From NCBI GenBank assembly GCA_963830485.1, contig CAWHNE010000003.1:1-64000 (forward strand): a stretch of DNA of 64,000 nucleotides. Direction: 5' to 3'. A model generated the notes under the pieces. The model was not told where the DNA came from, ran no database searches, and was given only the letters and a program-made list of their open reading frames with translations. How positions within the stretch are numbered: the stretch's first letter is position 1; each line of letters opens with the position of its first letter. Origin of the DNA: CAIWHR01 sp963830485 (lineage in GTDB: Bacteria > Pseudomonadota > Gammaproteobacteria > Burkholderiales > Casimicrobiaceae). The position numbers and the translations under genes were made by a program. Of this stretch, positions 1 to 9,525 are shown piece by piece.

Positions 1-1001
1 TGACTGCGATTGCCTGCCTCGCGCTGGCGGCGCTCGGCGCGGATGCCCGCGCGCAGGAGGCTTCGTCCAATGCGATCGACATTCCGCCCTGGTTCACCGA
101 GACGTTCCTCGATTTCCGCGAGGACGTCGCCGATGCCGCGAAGGACGGCCGCCGGCTGATCGTATATTTCGGTCAGGACGGGTGTCCGTATTGCCGGCAG
201 CTGATGGTGACGAACTTCTCGCAGCGCGCGATCGTCGACAAGACGCGCCGCCATTTCGTCGCGATCGCGCTCAACATCTGGGGCGACCGCGAGACGACCT
301 GGCTCGACGGGCACACGCGCACCGAGAAGGCGCTCGCGCATCACCTCGACGTTCAGTTCACGCCGACGCTCCTGTTCCTGGACGAGAAAGGCAACATCGT
401 CGCGCGCCTCAATGGCTACTGGCCGCCGCACAAGTTCGAAGCGGCACTCGACTACGTCGCCGGGCGGCAGGAGAAGCGCGAGCCGCTCGGCGCGTATCTC
501 GCCCGCAAGCCGCCGGAGGCCGCCCGTGCCTCGCTCGCCGACGAGCCGTTCTTCCTGCCGTCGCCCTACGATCTCGCACGCAAGCCGGGGAGCCGGCCGC
601 TCGCCGTCGTCTTCGAAACACCCTACTGCGCGGCGTGCGATGAGATGCACCGCGACACGCTGCGCCGTCCTGAGGTGCAAGCGGCGCTCCGGCAGTTCGA
701 CGTCGCGCGCTTCGGGCTCGGCGCGCGCACCGATCTCACGGCGCCGGACGGCGGCAAGGTCAAGGCCGACGCGTGGGCGCGCGACCTGCGCGTCAGCTAC
801 ACGCCGGCGATCGTCTTCTTCGACGCGAGCGGGCGCGAGGTGTTCCGCATCGACGCCTACCTGCGCCCGTTCCATGTCGCCTCGGCACTCGAGTACGTCG
901 CGAGCGGCGCGTACCGGAGCGAGCCGTCGTTCCAGCGCTTCATCCAGGCGCGCGCCGAGCGCCTTCGAATGAAAGGCGAGATCGTCGATCTCTGGCAATA
1001 G
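1..1001 (+). CDS. Exported protein with two thioredoxin-like domains (5' end cut)
   Basis: The frame is open from the first base, so the start codon lies outside the window; 332 codons are visible. The first visible residues are hydrophobic and end in an ADARAQ-like signal-peptidase site, so the protein is probably periplasmic. Two thioredoxin-like units follow. The first has CPYC at visible residues 61-64 after a YFGQDG strand. The second has CAAC at about 209-212 followed by a TPAIVFFD strand, like the cis-Pro region of thioredoxins. Such proteins act as thiol-disulfide oxidoreductases or reductants of periplasmic partners (SoxW or thioredoxin_7-like); the partner cannot be read from the sequence. 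The next gene starts 53 bases later on the same strand. Fold call is good, exact role unknown. Confidence 0.8.
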   Translation, partial: TAIACLALAALGADARAQEASSNAIDIPPWFTETFLDFREDVADAAKDGRRLIVYFGQDGCPYCRQLMVTNFSQRAIVDKTRRHFVAIALNIWGDRETTWLDGHTRTEKALAHHLDVQFTPTLLFLDEKGNIVARLNGYWPPHKFEAALDYVAGRQEKREPLGAYLARKPPEAARASLADEPFFLPSPYDLARKPGSRPLAVVFETPYCAACDEMHRDTLRRPEVQAALRQFDVARFGLGARTDLTAPDGGKVKADAWARDLRVSYTPAIVFFDASGREVFRIDAYLRPFHVASALEYVASGAYRSEPSFQRFIQARAERLRMKGEIVDLWQ

Positions 1002-1054
1002 ACCGAGATCCGCGTAGGCGCGTCGCCGCCCGCGAGCCCGCCCAGGAGGTCACC

Positions 1055-1489
1055 ATGCCCCAGCGTCCGATCAGCAGCGTCATTGGCAAGCGGAAGGTTC
1101 TCATGGCCCCGGCCACCCTGTCGGTGCTCGAGGCCGCGAGACAGATGAGGGAGCGCGAGGTCGGCTCGATGATGGTGGTGCACACCGGCCGCCTCGTCGG
1201 CATCTTCACGGAACGCGATGCGCTCTACCGCGTGATGGCGGAGGGACGCGACGCGAAGACCGTCACGCTCGCCGAAGTGATGACCGCGCATCCACAGACG
1301 ATCGATGCGGACAAGCCGGTCGGGCTCGCGCTCCTGATGATGTACGAGGGTGGATTCCGGCACGTTCCGGTCGTGAGTCACGGAAAACCGGTCGGCATGA
1401 TCTCGGCGCGCGACGCGCTCGGCCCCGAGCTGCAGGAGTTCGAGTCGGAGCTCGAGCGGCGGAAGCGGATCGGCGAGGTGCTGGGCTAG
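1055..1489 (+). CDS. Two-CBS-domain protein
   Basis: A 144-residue protein made almost wholly of a pair of CBS motifs (about residues 8-62 and 72-130), each with the GIFTERD or GMISARD type strand-helix end typical of CBS domains. Stand-alone CBS pairs bind adenosine nucleotides and act as small energy or nucleotide sensors; no catalytic domain is present. I chose the ATG at 1055 because AGGAGGT lies just upstream and the first CBS motif begins directly after it; the open frame extends further 5' but that part overlaps the preceding gene. The C-terminus is a charged helix (EFESELERRKR). It may be co-transcribed with the thioredoxin-like gene. Confidence 0.85.
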   Translation: MPQRPISSVIGKRKVLMAPATLSVLEAARQMREREVGSMMVVHTGRLVGIFTERDALYRVMAEGRDAKTVTLAEVMTAHPQTIDADKPVGLALLMMYEGGFRHVPVVSHGKPVGMISARDALGPELQEFESELERRKRIGEVLG

Positions 1490-1594
1490 GGATGTCCTCG
1501 CGGCCAGCGCGCCGCCCGCGCATTTTCGCGCATGGCAGCGCGCGTACGGACCGCGCAATCGTTTAAACTGCAGGGTTGGGCGCCACGGGCTTCG

Positions 1595-1638
1595 TGCCGT
1601 GCGCCCCTGCGGCCACTGCCGTGCGCCCCTGCGGCCAC
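1595..1638 (+). repeat. Perfect 22-bp tandem duplication
   Basis: Two identical copies of a 22-base unit starting TGCCGTGCGC lie head to tail just before the predicted GTG start of the cyclase gene. The copies are exact, so the duplication is recent or is an assembly slip. Confidence 0.8.
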
Positions 1639-1652
1639 GTTTCCATCAGCTC

Positions 1653-4600
1653 GTGAACGAACGTCTCGACGCAACCGTCGCACCGGCGCCGACTCAAGCT
1701 CCGGCCACCGTTGACCGCGCCGCACCGTACGTCGCGCGGATGCTCCAGGAGCAGCTGGTCCACGATCCTGGCAATCGCGCCTGGACGCGCGACGGCACCG
1801 CGCTGTTCGTCGACGTCTCGGGCTTCACGCAGCTGTCCGAGCAGCTGGCCCGCAAGGGGCGCGAGGGCGCGGAGCAGATCACCGACGTGATCGGCGGCGA
1901 GCTTCGAGACAATGCTCGAGGTCGCCTACGACAACGGTGGCAGCCTGCTCAAGTTCGGCGGCGACGCGTTGCTGCTCTGGTTCCATGACGACGCCCACGT
2001 CGCCCGCGCGTGCCGGGCCGCGGTGATGATGCGCCGGGTGCTGCGCGAGGTCGGCCGCATCGAGGTACCGGGCGCCAAGGTCACGCTGCGGATGGCGCAA
2101 GGCGTGCATTCGGGGGAGTTCCATTTCTTCGCCGCGGGCACCTCGCACGTCGAGCTGCTGGCGACGGGCCCGCGTGGAGTCGCGTCGTCTCGATGGAGCA
2201 CGGGCCGCCGCTGGACAGATTGTCGTCAGTCCGGAAACGGCGGCGCTGCTGCCGGTCCGGAGTGCTTGGGAGAGCCCAAGGCGCCAGGCCGTCCTGCTTC
2301 TGCGGGAGCCGCCGGGTCCCGCGAAAAGCTGCCGCTGATCCCGCGACCGAAGTTGGCCCCGGAAGACGGTCCTGCGCTGCCTGTCGCCAGCGTCCGCGCG
2401 CACGTGCGGGGCGGCGGCGGGACGACGGAGCATCGCCCCGTCACCGTCGCTTTCATTCGCTTCGAAGACATCGATGCGCTGATCGAGCGCGACGGCCTGG
2501 CGGTCGCCGCCGACGCGCTGCAGCGGCCTATTGGACGTTGTCGAGGCCGGCCACCGAGGCACAGGACGTCACGTTCCTCGGTTCCGACCTGGATACCGAC
2601 GGCGGCAAACTGATCCTGACCGCGGGCGCGCCGAAGGTCACCGGCGACGACGAGGAGCGCATGCTGCTTGCGCTGCGCGAATCGTCGAAGCCGACAGTCC
2701 CGATTCCGATCCGCGTGGGCGTCCACCGCGACTCCGTGTTCGCCGGGGATATCGGACCATTCTTCGGCGCACGTACACGGTAATGGGCGATGCGGTGAAC
2801 CTGTCCGCGCGCCTGATGGCGGGCGGAGAGCCGCGCCGGCCTGATCTACGCGACGGCCGACGTGCTCGACCGTTCGAATACGTTGTTCGAGACGACGGAG
2901 CTGCCGCCGTTCGAAGTCAAGGGCAAGGCCAAACCGGTCCAGGCGTGGTCGGTCGGGAAGGCCAAGGGATCGCGGACGCGCGAAGCCGCGCAGCAGCGGC
3001 TGCCGTTGATCGGCCGCGATACCGAGCTTGGCGTGCTCCGCGAGGCGCTGGCCGCCGCGCGCGAAGGAAACGGACGGCTTATCGATCTCGTCGGCGAGCC
3101 CGGCGTCGGCAAGACCCATCTCCTCGAAGCGATGCGGGACGAAGCGACCGGGTTCCACCTTCAGCACGCCGTGTGCGAGGCCTACACCACCGCCACACCG
3201 TACGCCGTGTGGCACGAGCTGCTGTGGGAGTTCATGGGATTCGCTCGGGACGAATCCGACGACGTCGTCGTGGAGCGCCTGCGCGCCGCCGTCGCGCAGC
3301 GCGCGCCCGATCTCCTCGCGTGGCTCCCGCTGATCGCGATCCCCTTCGGTGTCGATCTGCCGCCGACGCCCGAAGTCCAGATGCTGGCCGAAAAGAACCG
3401 CCGGCCAAAATTGCACGAGGTCGTCGGCCGGTTTCCTCGCGGCCCTGATGCCCGACCCGCAGCTCGTCGAAATCGAAGACGCGCACCACATGGACGGAGC
3501 CTCGGCGGAGCTGCTCGCTTATCTGACCCGCGAACTCGCCGCACGTCCCTGGCTCGTCGCCGTGGCACGACGTCCGTCGTCGTCAGGCTTCAGCGCGCCC
3601 GAGTTGCCTACCGCGACGCGGATCGAGCTCAAGCCTCTGGCGCCGCAGGATGCGCTGAAGATGGCGCAAGCGGCGACCGAGCACCATCCGCTCCACATGC
3701 ACGTCCTCGAGGTCGTGACGCAGCGCTCGGGGGGCAACCCGCAGTTCTTGCGTGACCTCGTGCGATCGGTGATCGCGACCGGCGGGATCAGCGGCCTCCC
3801 CGACTCGGCGGAAGCCGCCGCGATGGCACGAATTGATGCGCTCTCTCCCGAGGACCGATCGCTGGTCCGGCGGGTCGCGGTGTTCGGCTTGACGTTCCAC
3901 CCGAAAATGTTGTCCTGGTTTACCGACGAAGTCGACGGCGCGCTGCCGGGGCCGGCCACGTGGGCTCGGCTGCACGAGTTCTTCGACGAGGAGCTCGACG
4001 GATATCTGCGATTTCGTCGCTCGCTGCTGCGTGACGCGGCGTACGAGGGATTGCCGTTCAAGCTTCGACGCCGACTCCACGGCGCGGTCGCGACGCGCAT
4101 TGCGCAGGAATCCGACGATGTCGACGCATCGGCATCCATCCTTTCCTTGCACTGTTTTCTCGCGGGCGACAACAAGCCTGCGTGGCAGTACGCCACGATC
4201 GCAGGCAAGCGCGCGGCCGGCGTCTATGCCTATGTCGAGGCCGCCGAACTATACTCACGTGCGCTGGATGCCGGCCGCCAAGTCGAGGATCTGGAAAAGG
4301 CCGAGCTCGCCGTGGTACAGCAGGCCCTCGGCGATGCGTGGTATCAGGCAGGCGAGTTCCGCAAGGCATCGGACGCCTACTCCGCGGCGCGTCCGCTGAT
4401 CGCGGGCGAAGCGCTCCCGGACGCTGAATTGCTGCTCAAGTTGTCCCACGTCGAGGCAAAGCTCGGCGAATTCAAGGAAGCGCTGCGCTGGACCGAGCAC
4501 GCGCGCACAGTGTTACAGGGGCTTCCCGGCGCCGAGGCAGCCCGGCAGACCGCGCGATCGGGCGCCTGGTACGCGATGATCCTTCAATACGAAGGCCGGA

Positions 4601-5532
4601 CGAACGACGCGCTTGAGTGGGCCCAGCGGACCGTTGGCGAGGCGGAGGCAGCGGACGAGCCCGAGGCGCTCGCCGATGCGTATTACGTGATGGGGTGGGC
4701 ATTCGGCGAGCTCGGCAAGGACGAAGGACTGCAGTTCATGGAGCGTTCGCTGGCGGCCTACCAGCGATCGGGGAATCTGGGCAGGCAGGCAGACGTCCTC
4801 ACCAATCTGGGTGTCGTCTATCAATGGGCCGGCCGGTGGGACGAGGCGCTGTCATTCTACGAGCGGGGTCGCAACGAATCGTTGAAGATCGGTGACACCG
4901 TGGGCGCGGCTTTGGCACGCGTCAATGTTGCGGAAATCCTGATCGAACGCGGCGAATGGGCCGAGGCCGACGCGTTGTTGCTGGAAACGCTGCCGCTGTG
5001 GCGGGCATCGCACTATCGCTACTATCTCGCCGCCTGCCTCCTTTTTCTCGGACGGGTGTCGCTCCGCTTGGGACGGGTCGACGAAGCGGTGAGTCGCCTA
5101 GAGGAAGCCCGCGCGAATTTCGTCGACGTCGGCGCGGAGGAGGCGCTTCCGCTCGTCGACGCCCGGATCGCGGAATGCCACGAGGCCGCGGGAGATACCG
5201 ACGCCGCGCTGAAGCTCGTGACCGACATGCTCGCGCGCGCGAGCTCGTCGACCGGCGTGGCGAAGGTGACCTCGCTCATCGGGCGCGTCAAGGCGCACGC
5301 GCTGATTCGAAGGGGCGACCTGTGGGGCGCACGCGATGCGCTGGAATCGAGCCTCGCCGCGGCACGCGAGCGGCGCGATCTCTTCGAAGCCACTCTCACC
5401 ACGCTTTCGCTCATCGAGGTGGATCGTCTCGAAGGCGTCGAGCCGCCCCTCGAGAGAGTGAACGAGAGCCGTTCGTTGCTCGCAAGTCTCAAGGTACGGA
5501 CCGTACCGCTCGTGCCCTCGCCCGCAGCCTAG
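1653..5532 (+). pseudogene. Class III cyclase-like / AAA ATPase / TPR regulator, multiply frameshifted
   Basis: Read across frames this is one protein of about 1,290 residues. Two class III nucleotidyl-cyclase-like domains come first (TALFVDVSGFTQLSEQL and LLKFGGDALLLWF; then VTVAFIRFEDIDAL and YTVMGDAVNLSARLM). An AAA_16-type ATPase follows (Walker A GEPGVGKTHLL near 3090-3120), then a long TPR-rich C-terminus (about 4150-5500). This order is known from signalling ATPases related to adenylate cyclases. The frame changes at least ten times between about 1900 and 3440 (near 1905, 2170, 2212, 2265, 2525, 2545, 2768, 2835 and 3437, plus paired local shifts). From 3440 to the stop at 5532 the frame is intact. 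The likely start is the GTG at 1653. Either a decaying gene or a badly sequenced one. It converges on the exported-protein gene at 5595-6965, and a copy of its last 50 or so codons recurs at 7269-7438. Confidence 0.75.
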
Positions 5533-5548
5533 GATCTACAGGAAAAAA

Positions 5549-5570
5549 GAGCGGCCCCGCGGGGCCGCTC
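5549..5570 (-). terminator. Intrinsic terminator of the first exported-protein gene
   Basis: A perfect 10-bp stem (GAGCGGCCCC / GGGGCCGCTC, 2-base loop). Read on the minus strand it is followed by TTTTTT, 25 bases after the stop of the 5595-6965 gene. The same stem occurs at 7454-7475 after the paralogue. Confidence 0.85.
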
Positions 5571-5594
5571 GTGATCTTGCTGACTTCGTGGCCG

Positions 5595-6965
5595 CTACGG
5601 CATCTTGGTGAAGCCGTCGCTGTCGGTCACCTTGATCCACCACTGGACCATCCCGGCGGCGACCGGGGTCCAACCCAGTTGCGAGACACACATTTGCGCC
5701 GGTGAACCGGCCGGTGTGTATTGGGGAAACAACGACGTGGAGTAAGGCGGAACCGGCGGGTTGTTCGGGCGCGACGTGCTGTCCACGAAGTTGTTGTTGC
5801 AGGCGAGACCATCGATGTAATCGCCAGGGTAGCTTGGCGGGTTGGTGCTGAGCCCGGGTCCCCACGCGAACTTCGGATGACGATCCGGCGGCCAGCCGTT
5901 GACGGTCGCGCTCGGGTTCAAGACCAGGGCGTACTCGACGATCACGCTCTGACCGAGCTTGTCCGCGATGAAGCTGAACGCGTCGTTGGCGGGGTCGAAC
6001 GTGGCCGTATAGGGGATATCGAACGGGCAGTCACCAGTCAAGTTAAAGTGGCGCCGCAAAGCAAACCCTGGCGTGCCCACGAACGGACCGTTCCCATTCG
6101 GGTCGTAGGCGGGGGTACCGGCGAAATTGTTGGTGTTGTTACAGCCGAGGGTGCCATCGGGCTTGACGATGTTGAACGAATTCGAATTCGCCGGGTTGGG
6201 GGAGTAGCCGGTCGCCGACGCCGACAGCACGCAGCCCGAAACACTTGCCGACGCGGTGCTCGTGAGCGTTGCGAACGCCGCGATGCCGCTGCTGTCCGTC
6301 GTCGCACTTCCGGTGATCGAACACGCGACGGAGCTGGCGGATACCGACACGCCGGCGGCGGGTGCAGCGCCGATCATCAATTGCACCTTCACGGGGGTGC
6401 CCGCCGAGTCGAAGGGCACGCTCGTGATGGTCTTCCCGGTGAAGGCATCCTTCGGCTGCGTAACGTAGGAGATCGTGCACGCTCCACCCGCGGTCGACGT
6501 CGAGTAGGGTCCGCCCGTCAGGTCGAACGACGTGCTCAGCGGACCGGGGGATCCGGTCCACGCCGCCGCCTTCCACGTTGTCGACGTCGGGCCGCAACTG
6601 CCGGTGACCGTCACGTTCAGCGTGATCGCCACCGAGCTCTTGTTGGGCGCCTGCTTGTTGAAAACGATCCCCTTGTACGGCGACCCGAATACTCCGGGGT
6701 CCTTCAGGGTTCCCACGTTCGCGGGTTGCGCTGTGACGAAGCCGCCCTGCACCGAGAAGTTGGCGTTCGGAATCCAGTCGATCTCGAAGGAGTTCGCATT
6801 CGAGTTGCCGGTGTTGTTGATGCTTACCTGAATCGTTTGCACGCCCGCCGCCAACGGCCCGGCGGGCACCGTCAGCGTGATCGTCTTGGCGGCGCTCGCC
6901 GGCAACGCGAACGCCATCAGCGCCAACGTCGTAACGAGGAAGAGCAATCTGCGGATGCTGGTCAT
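5595..6965 (-). CDS. Exported protein A with Ig-like N-terminal part and SDGFTKMP C-terminus
   Basis: A 456-residue protein with a clear signal peptide (MTSIRRL, hydrophobic core, cut after ALPASA). A beta-rich region of about 70-250 follows, rich in Ser, Thr, Ala and Gly, resembling Ig-like or invasin-like domains (SVACSITGSATTDSSG). The C-terminal ~200 residues share a pattern with the protein at 7501-9312: a GC start, a GW.P..(R)HP-type segment ending in AW, then PQY.P...MCVSQ.G and a terminal SDGFTKMP. No C-terminal membrane anchor is seen. A G-rich ribosome site (GGGGGGA) precedes ATG 6965. The promoter is at 7060-7087 and the terminator at 5549-5570, so it is a single-gene transcript. 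Function is not recognised; probably secreted or surface-associated. Confidence 0.8.
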   Translation of the reverse strand: MTSIRRLLFLVTTLALMAFALPASAAKTITLTVPAGPLAAGVQTIQVSINNTGNSNANSFEIDWIPNANFSVQGGFVTAQPANVGTLKDPGVFGSPYKGIVFNKQAPNKSSVAITLNVTVTGSCGPTSTTWKAAAWTGSPGPLSTSFDLTGGPYSTSTAGGACTISYVTQPKDAFTGKTITSVPFDSAGTPVKVQLMIGAAPAAGVSVSASSVACSITGSATTDSSGIAAFATLTSTASASVSGCVLSASATGYSPNPANSNSFNIVKPDGTLGCNNTNNFAGTPAYDPNGNGPFVGTPGFALRRHFNLTGDCPFDIPYTATFDPANDAFSFIADKLGQSVIVEYALVLNPSATVNGWPPDRHPKFAWGPGLSTNPPSYPGDYIDGLACNNNFVDSTSRPNNPPVPPYSTSLFPQYTPAGSPAQMCVSQLGWTPVAAGMVQWWIKVTDSDGFTKMP

Positions 6966-7056
6966 GCCGAAATCCCCCCATTCTTGTCGTCGCGCCTGAT
7001 CCCGGTACCGCGTCCTACCTCGAGCCGCGCGAAAGTCGGTGAATGTCGAACAGACT

Positions 7057-7170
7057 GCATTTGTACTCTCGTTCGACGCAGTGTCAAGCGGTGGTTGTCA
7101 GATTCTCCGACACAATTTTCTGTCGAATATTCCGCATGTTGCGTACAACGACGGCTCATGCCGATGTCAT
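7057..7170 (-). repeat. Upstream region shared with the paralogous gene (copy 1)
   Basis: Beyond the promoter, similarity to 9401-9525 continues for more than 100 bases. It includes a block GACAC..ATT..(T)GTC.AATATTC.GCA and a GATGTCAT/GAATGTCAT block. Conservation so far upstream suggests regulatory sites or simply a duplicated segment that has not yet diverged. Confidence 0.65.
7060..7087 (-). promoter_or_regulatory. Sigma-70-type promoter of exported protein A
   Basis: On the minus strand TTGACA (7087-7082) and TACAAA (7065-7060) are spaced by 16 bases, predicting a leader of roughly 90 bases before ATG 6965. The same two hexamers with the same spacing precede the paralogue at 9404-9431. 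Confidence 0.7.
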
Positions 7171-7268
7171 GGCAACTGCCCTAAGCGCGAAAAGCCATGG
7201 GGAGGTGCCTCGGTCGCCAATTTGGAAAAACCTATTGTTGGCATCTACAACTCGCGCGATGCGGAGAT

Positions 7269-7438
7269 GCGAGAACGGCACGATCTTATTTGAGCAGACC
7301 TTGACGATGCTTTCGCTAATCGAGCTCGACCGTCTCGAAGGCGTCGAGCCTCTGCGCGAAATGGTGAGCGAGACCCATTCCGTACTCTCCAGTCTCAAGG
7401 TACGGGCGGTGCCACCCGTACCGCTGCCCCTGGCGTAG
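7269..7438 (+). pseudogene. Remnant of the cyclase/TPR gene 3' end
   Basis: In frame with the stop at 7438 the sequence encodes TLTMLSLIELDRLEGVEP followed by SLKVRAVPPVPLPLA. This matches the true C-terminus encoded at about 5376-5532 (TLTTLSLIEVDRLEGVEP, SLKVRTVPLVPSPAA). No upstream domain of the gene is present here, and the similarity fades before 7269. It is therefore a truncated copy left by duplication of the segment from the gene's end to the exported-protein promoter. The rest of 7171-7268 shows nothing recognisable. Confidence 0.85.
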
Positions 7439-7453
7439 GGTCGTCCCAAGAAA

Positions 7454-7475
7454 GAGCGGCCCCGGGGGGCCGCTC
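7454..7475 (-). terminator. Intrinsic terminator of the second exported-protein gene
   Basis: The same 10-bp stem as at 5549-5570 (GAGCGGCCCC / GGGGCCGCTC, loop of two). On the minus strand it is followed by TTTCTT, 25 bases beyond the stop at 7501. Confidence 0.8.
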
Positions 7476-7500
7476 GAAACTCCGATGGCTCGGGTGGCCT

Positions 7501-9312
7501 TTACGGCATCTTGGTAAAGCCATCCGATTCGTCGATCACCTTGTCCCAGTACTGCATCTGGATCATTCCCGTGCCTGCGGGGGACCTACCGAACGATGTC
7601 GCGCCCTGCTGGCTGACGCACATCTTCGCCTTCTGGCCCGGTGCGTACTGCGGGTAGGTTGCACCCAAAGTGATGAAAGGCTCGACATTGGGAATGTCCG
7701 GCACCAGAGTGTCCAGTAAGGCGGGCGTCGTATAACTCGTCAACTCATCGGGGTCTATCGGGCAAAACAGCGCGGGTGTGAAGACCGGAGCACCTGAGCC
7801 ATCCTTAACCCACGCCAGCAGCGGGCGTTTCTGCGACCACCCGGCCGGCGCCCAGCCGGTTACGGGGTCCACAACGTCGGACGTGTCAAGGAAGAACGGC
7901 GGCCAAACAATGACGTACTTGAATGCCGTCCCGGGTGGCGACCCCGGCGGCCTGTCGGACACCAGGCTCGCGACGTTGCCGGCCAGCGTGAACACGTAGT
8001 TGGCATCGGGGCATGTGGTGGAGCCATCCAGACTCTGTCCGCTTCGCACGCCCCATTGATTGGGGGTAGTGAACGCCACATCGGCGAATGGGTCGAGGGC
8101 CGATACGTTCGGGCCCTGACTGGTTTGCAGGTCTCCGCACCCGTGGTTCGTGATCACGAAGCTCGCCGCGATGGTGTGGTTTGCCTGCACGTTGGTAAAC
8201 GTGTACGACGTCGGCGCCGGCTGCCCGAGGGAGACGCCATCCACCAGAACGTCCTTGACGTGGTATGCCGGCGCCGCCGTGAAGGTAAACGCCTGGTCAG
8301 TGCCCGCAATAACATCCACCGCTCCCGACGGAGTGACGCTGCCGTTGGCCCCGGCCGATGCGGTGATGGTGTAGTGAATGGGAGTGAAGCTCGCCGCGAT
8401 CGTGTGGCTGGACTGCACATTGGTAAATGTGTACGACGTCACCGCACCGACGGAGACGCCATCCACCAGCACATCCTGCACCTTGTAGTTTGCGGCCGGC
8501 GTGATCGCGTACCCCTGGTCGGTACCGGTATTCACGTTCGTCTGTCCCAGCGGAGTGATGCTGCCGTTGGCCCCGGCCGATGCGGTGATGGGGTTCGTGC
8601 AATTCACCGACACGGTGGTCACGTTCGCCATCACGTTGCTGCCCGAGCCGCCACTCACCGTGCAAGTCTGTCCCGACGGCTGCGTCAGCACTGTCACCGC
8701 GTAGGAATCGCCAGGCTTCGCCTTCGTGGCGAAGGTGAAGCTGCCGTTGGCTGTCAGCGTCAGGTTATCGCCACCATTGTTCTGGAGTACCACGCTCTTG
8801 CTGGCGCCTAGGCCGGCCAGCGTCCCGCCGATCGTGTAGCACAACGGCGTGACGGTCGTCTGCAGCACGGAACTCGAATCAAGCGTGAAGACCTCGTTGT
8901 TCACGATCAGCCCGCCCTTCGCGGTGGCCCCCCAGAGCAACGCGCTGGGGCTGCAACCGAGGCTTGCCGCGGGAGTGGCCTTGACCGTCAACTGGGTCGT
9001 CTTCGTGTAGGCCACCAAGGTACCGTTGACCGACACCACCTGCCCGGAGACCGAAACGCTGCCGGATGACGCCGTGGGAGTTCCGCTGATCGTCAGCCCC
9101 ACCGGGACCGTGACCGTGTACGACTTGAGGTAGTCGAACTTGGCCAGGTTCTTGATCGTGGCCGTGAACGTAATTGCTCCGGCCTGCGCCGGGGGCGACG
9201 TAGGCGACATGACAGCGCTGAATTTGTCGCCACTGTCCGCGGAGGCCGGAAGCGCGAACGCGGTCAGCGCCAACGTGACCACGATGAAGGACAACCTGCG
9301 GATGCTGGTCAT
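7501..9312 (-). CDS. Exported protein B with tandem InlB-like repeats and SDGFTKMP C-terminus
   Basis: A 603-residue paralogue of the protein at 5595-6965. The signal peptide is nearly the same (MTSIRRL, cut after ALPASA). Residues about 26-155 form a beta-rich domain. Residues 157-239 match a common bacterial repeat (YTIGGTLAGL ... VLQNNGGDNLTL ... QPSGQTCTV). Two repeats of about 70 residues follow (about 241-313 and 314-389), each with ITASAGANGS, VLVDGVS and SYTFTNVQ, the pattern of divergent InlB B-repeats. The last ~210 residues align with protein A and end in SDGFTKMP. It has its own promoter (9404-9431) and terminator (7454-7475). Likely a secreted or cell-surface protein, perhaps adhesive; role not known. 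Confidence 0.8.
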   Translation of the reverse strand: MTSIRRLSFIVVTLALTAFALPASADSGDKFSAVMSPTSPPAQAGAITFTATIKNLAKFDYLKSYTVTVPVGLTISGTPTASSGSVSVSGQVVSVNGTLVAYTKTTQLTVKATPAASLGCSPSALLWGATAKGGLIVNNEVFTLDSSSVLQTTVTPLCYTIGGTLAGLGASKSVVLQNNGGDNLTLTANGSFTFATKAKPGDSYAVTVLTQPSGQTCTVSGGSGSNVMANVTTVSVNCTNPITASAGANGSITPLGQTNVNTGTDQGYAITPAANYKVQDVLVDGVSVGAVTSYTFTNVQSSHTIAASFTPIHYTITASAGANGSVTPSGAVDVIAGTDQAFTFTAAPAYHVKDVLVDGVSLGQPAPTSYTFTNVQANHTIAASFVITNHGCGDLQTSQGPNVSALDPFADVAFTTPNQWGVRSGQSLDGSTTCPDANYVFTLAGNVASLVSDRPPGSPPGTAFKYVIVWPPFFLDTSDVVDPVTGWAPAGWSQKRPLLAWVKDGSGAPVFTPALFCPIDPDELTSYTTPALLDTLVPDIPNVEPFITLGATYPQYAPGQKAKMCVSQQGATSFGRSPAGTGMIQMQYWDKVIDESDGFTKMP

Positions 9313-9400
9313 GCCGGAATCCCCCCTTCTTGTTTTCGAGCCAGTCTCGGCGATGCATCGAAGCTACACTCGCACGAGAGTCGGTATACCTCGCAGACCC

Positions 9401-9525
9401 GCATTTGTACCCTCGTGACAACTCGTGTCAAGCGCGGTTTGTAATTTTTTTCGACACGTATTCCGTCAAATATTCGGCAAGCTATAGTATGAAGCGGGGC
9501 CGACGCAGGCCTATGCGAATGTCAT
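9401..9525 (-). repeat. Upstream region shared with the paralogous gene (copy 2)
   Basis: Second copy of the conserved upstream region described at 7057-7170, with the GTC.AATATTC.GCA block and the AATGTCAT block in the same order. Confidence 0.65.
9404..9431 (-). promoter_or_regulatory. Sigma-70-type promoter of exported protein B
   Basis: On the minus strand TTGACA (9431-9426) and TACAAA (9409-9404) are spaced by 16 bases, matching the promoter of the paralogue in sequence, spacing and distance to the start codon. Confidence 0.7.
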
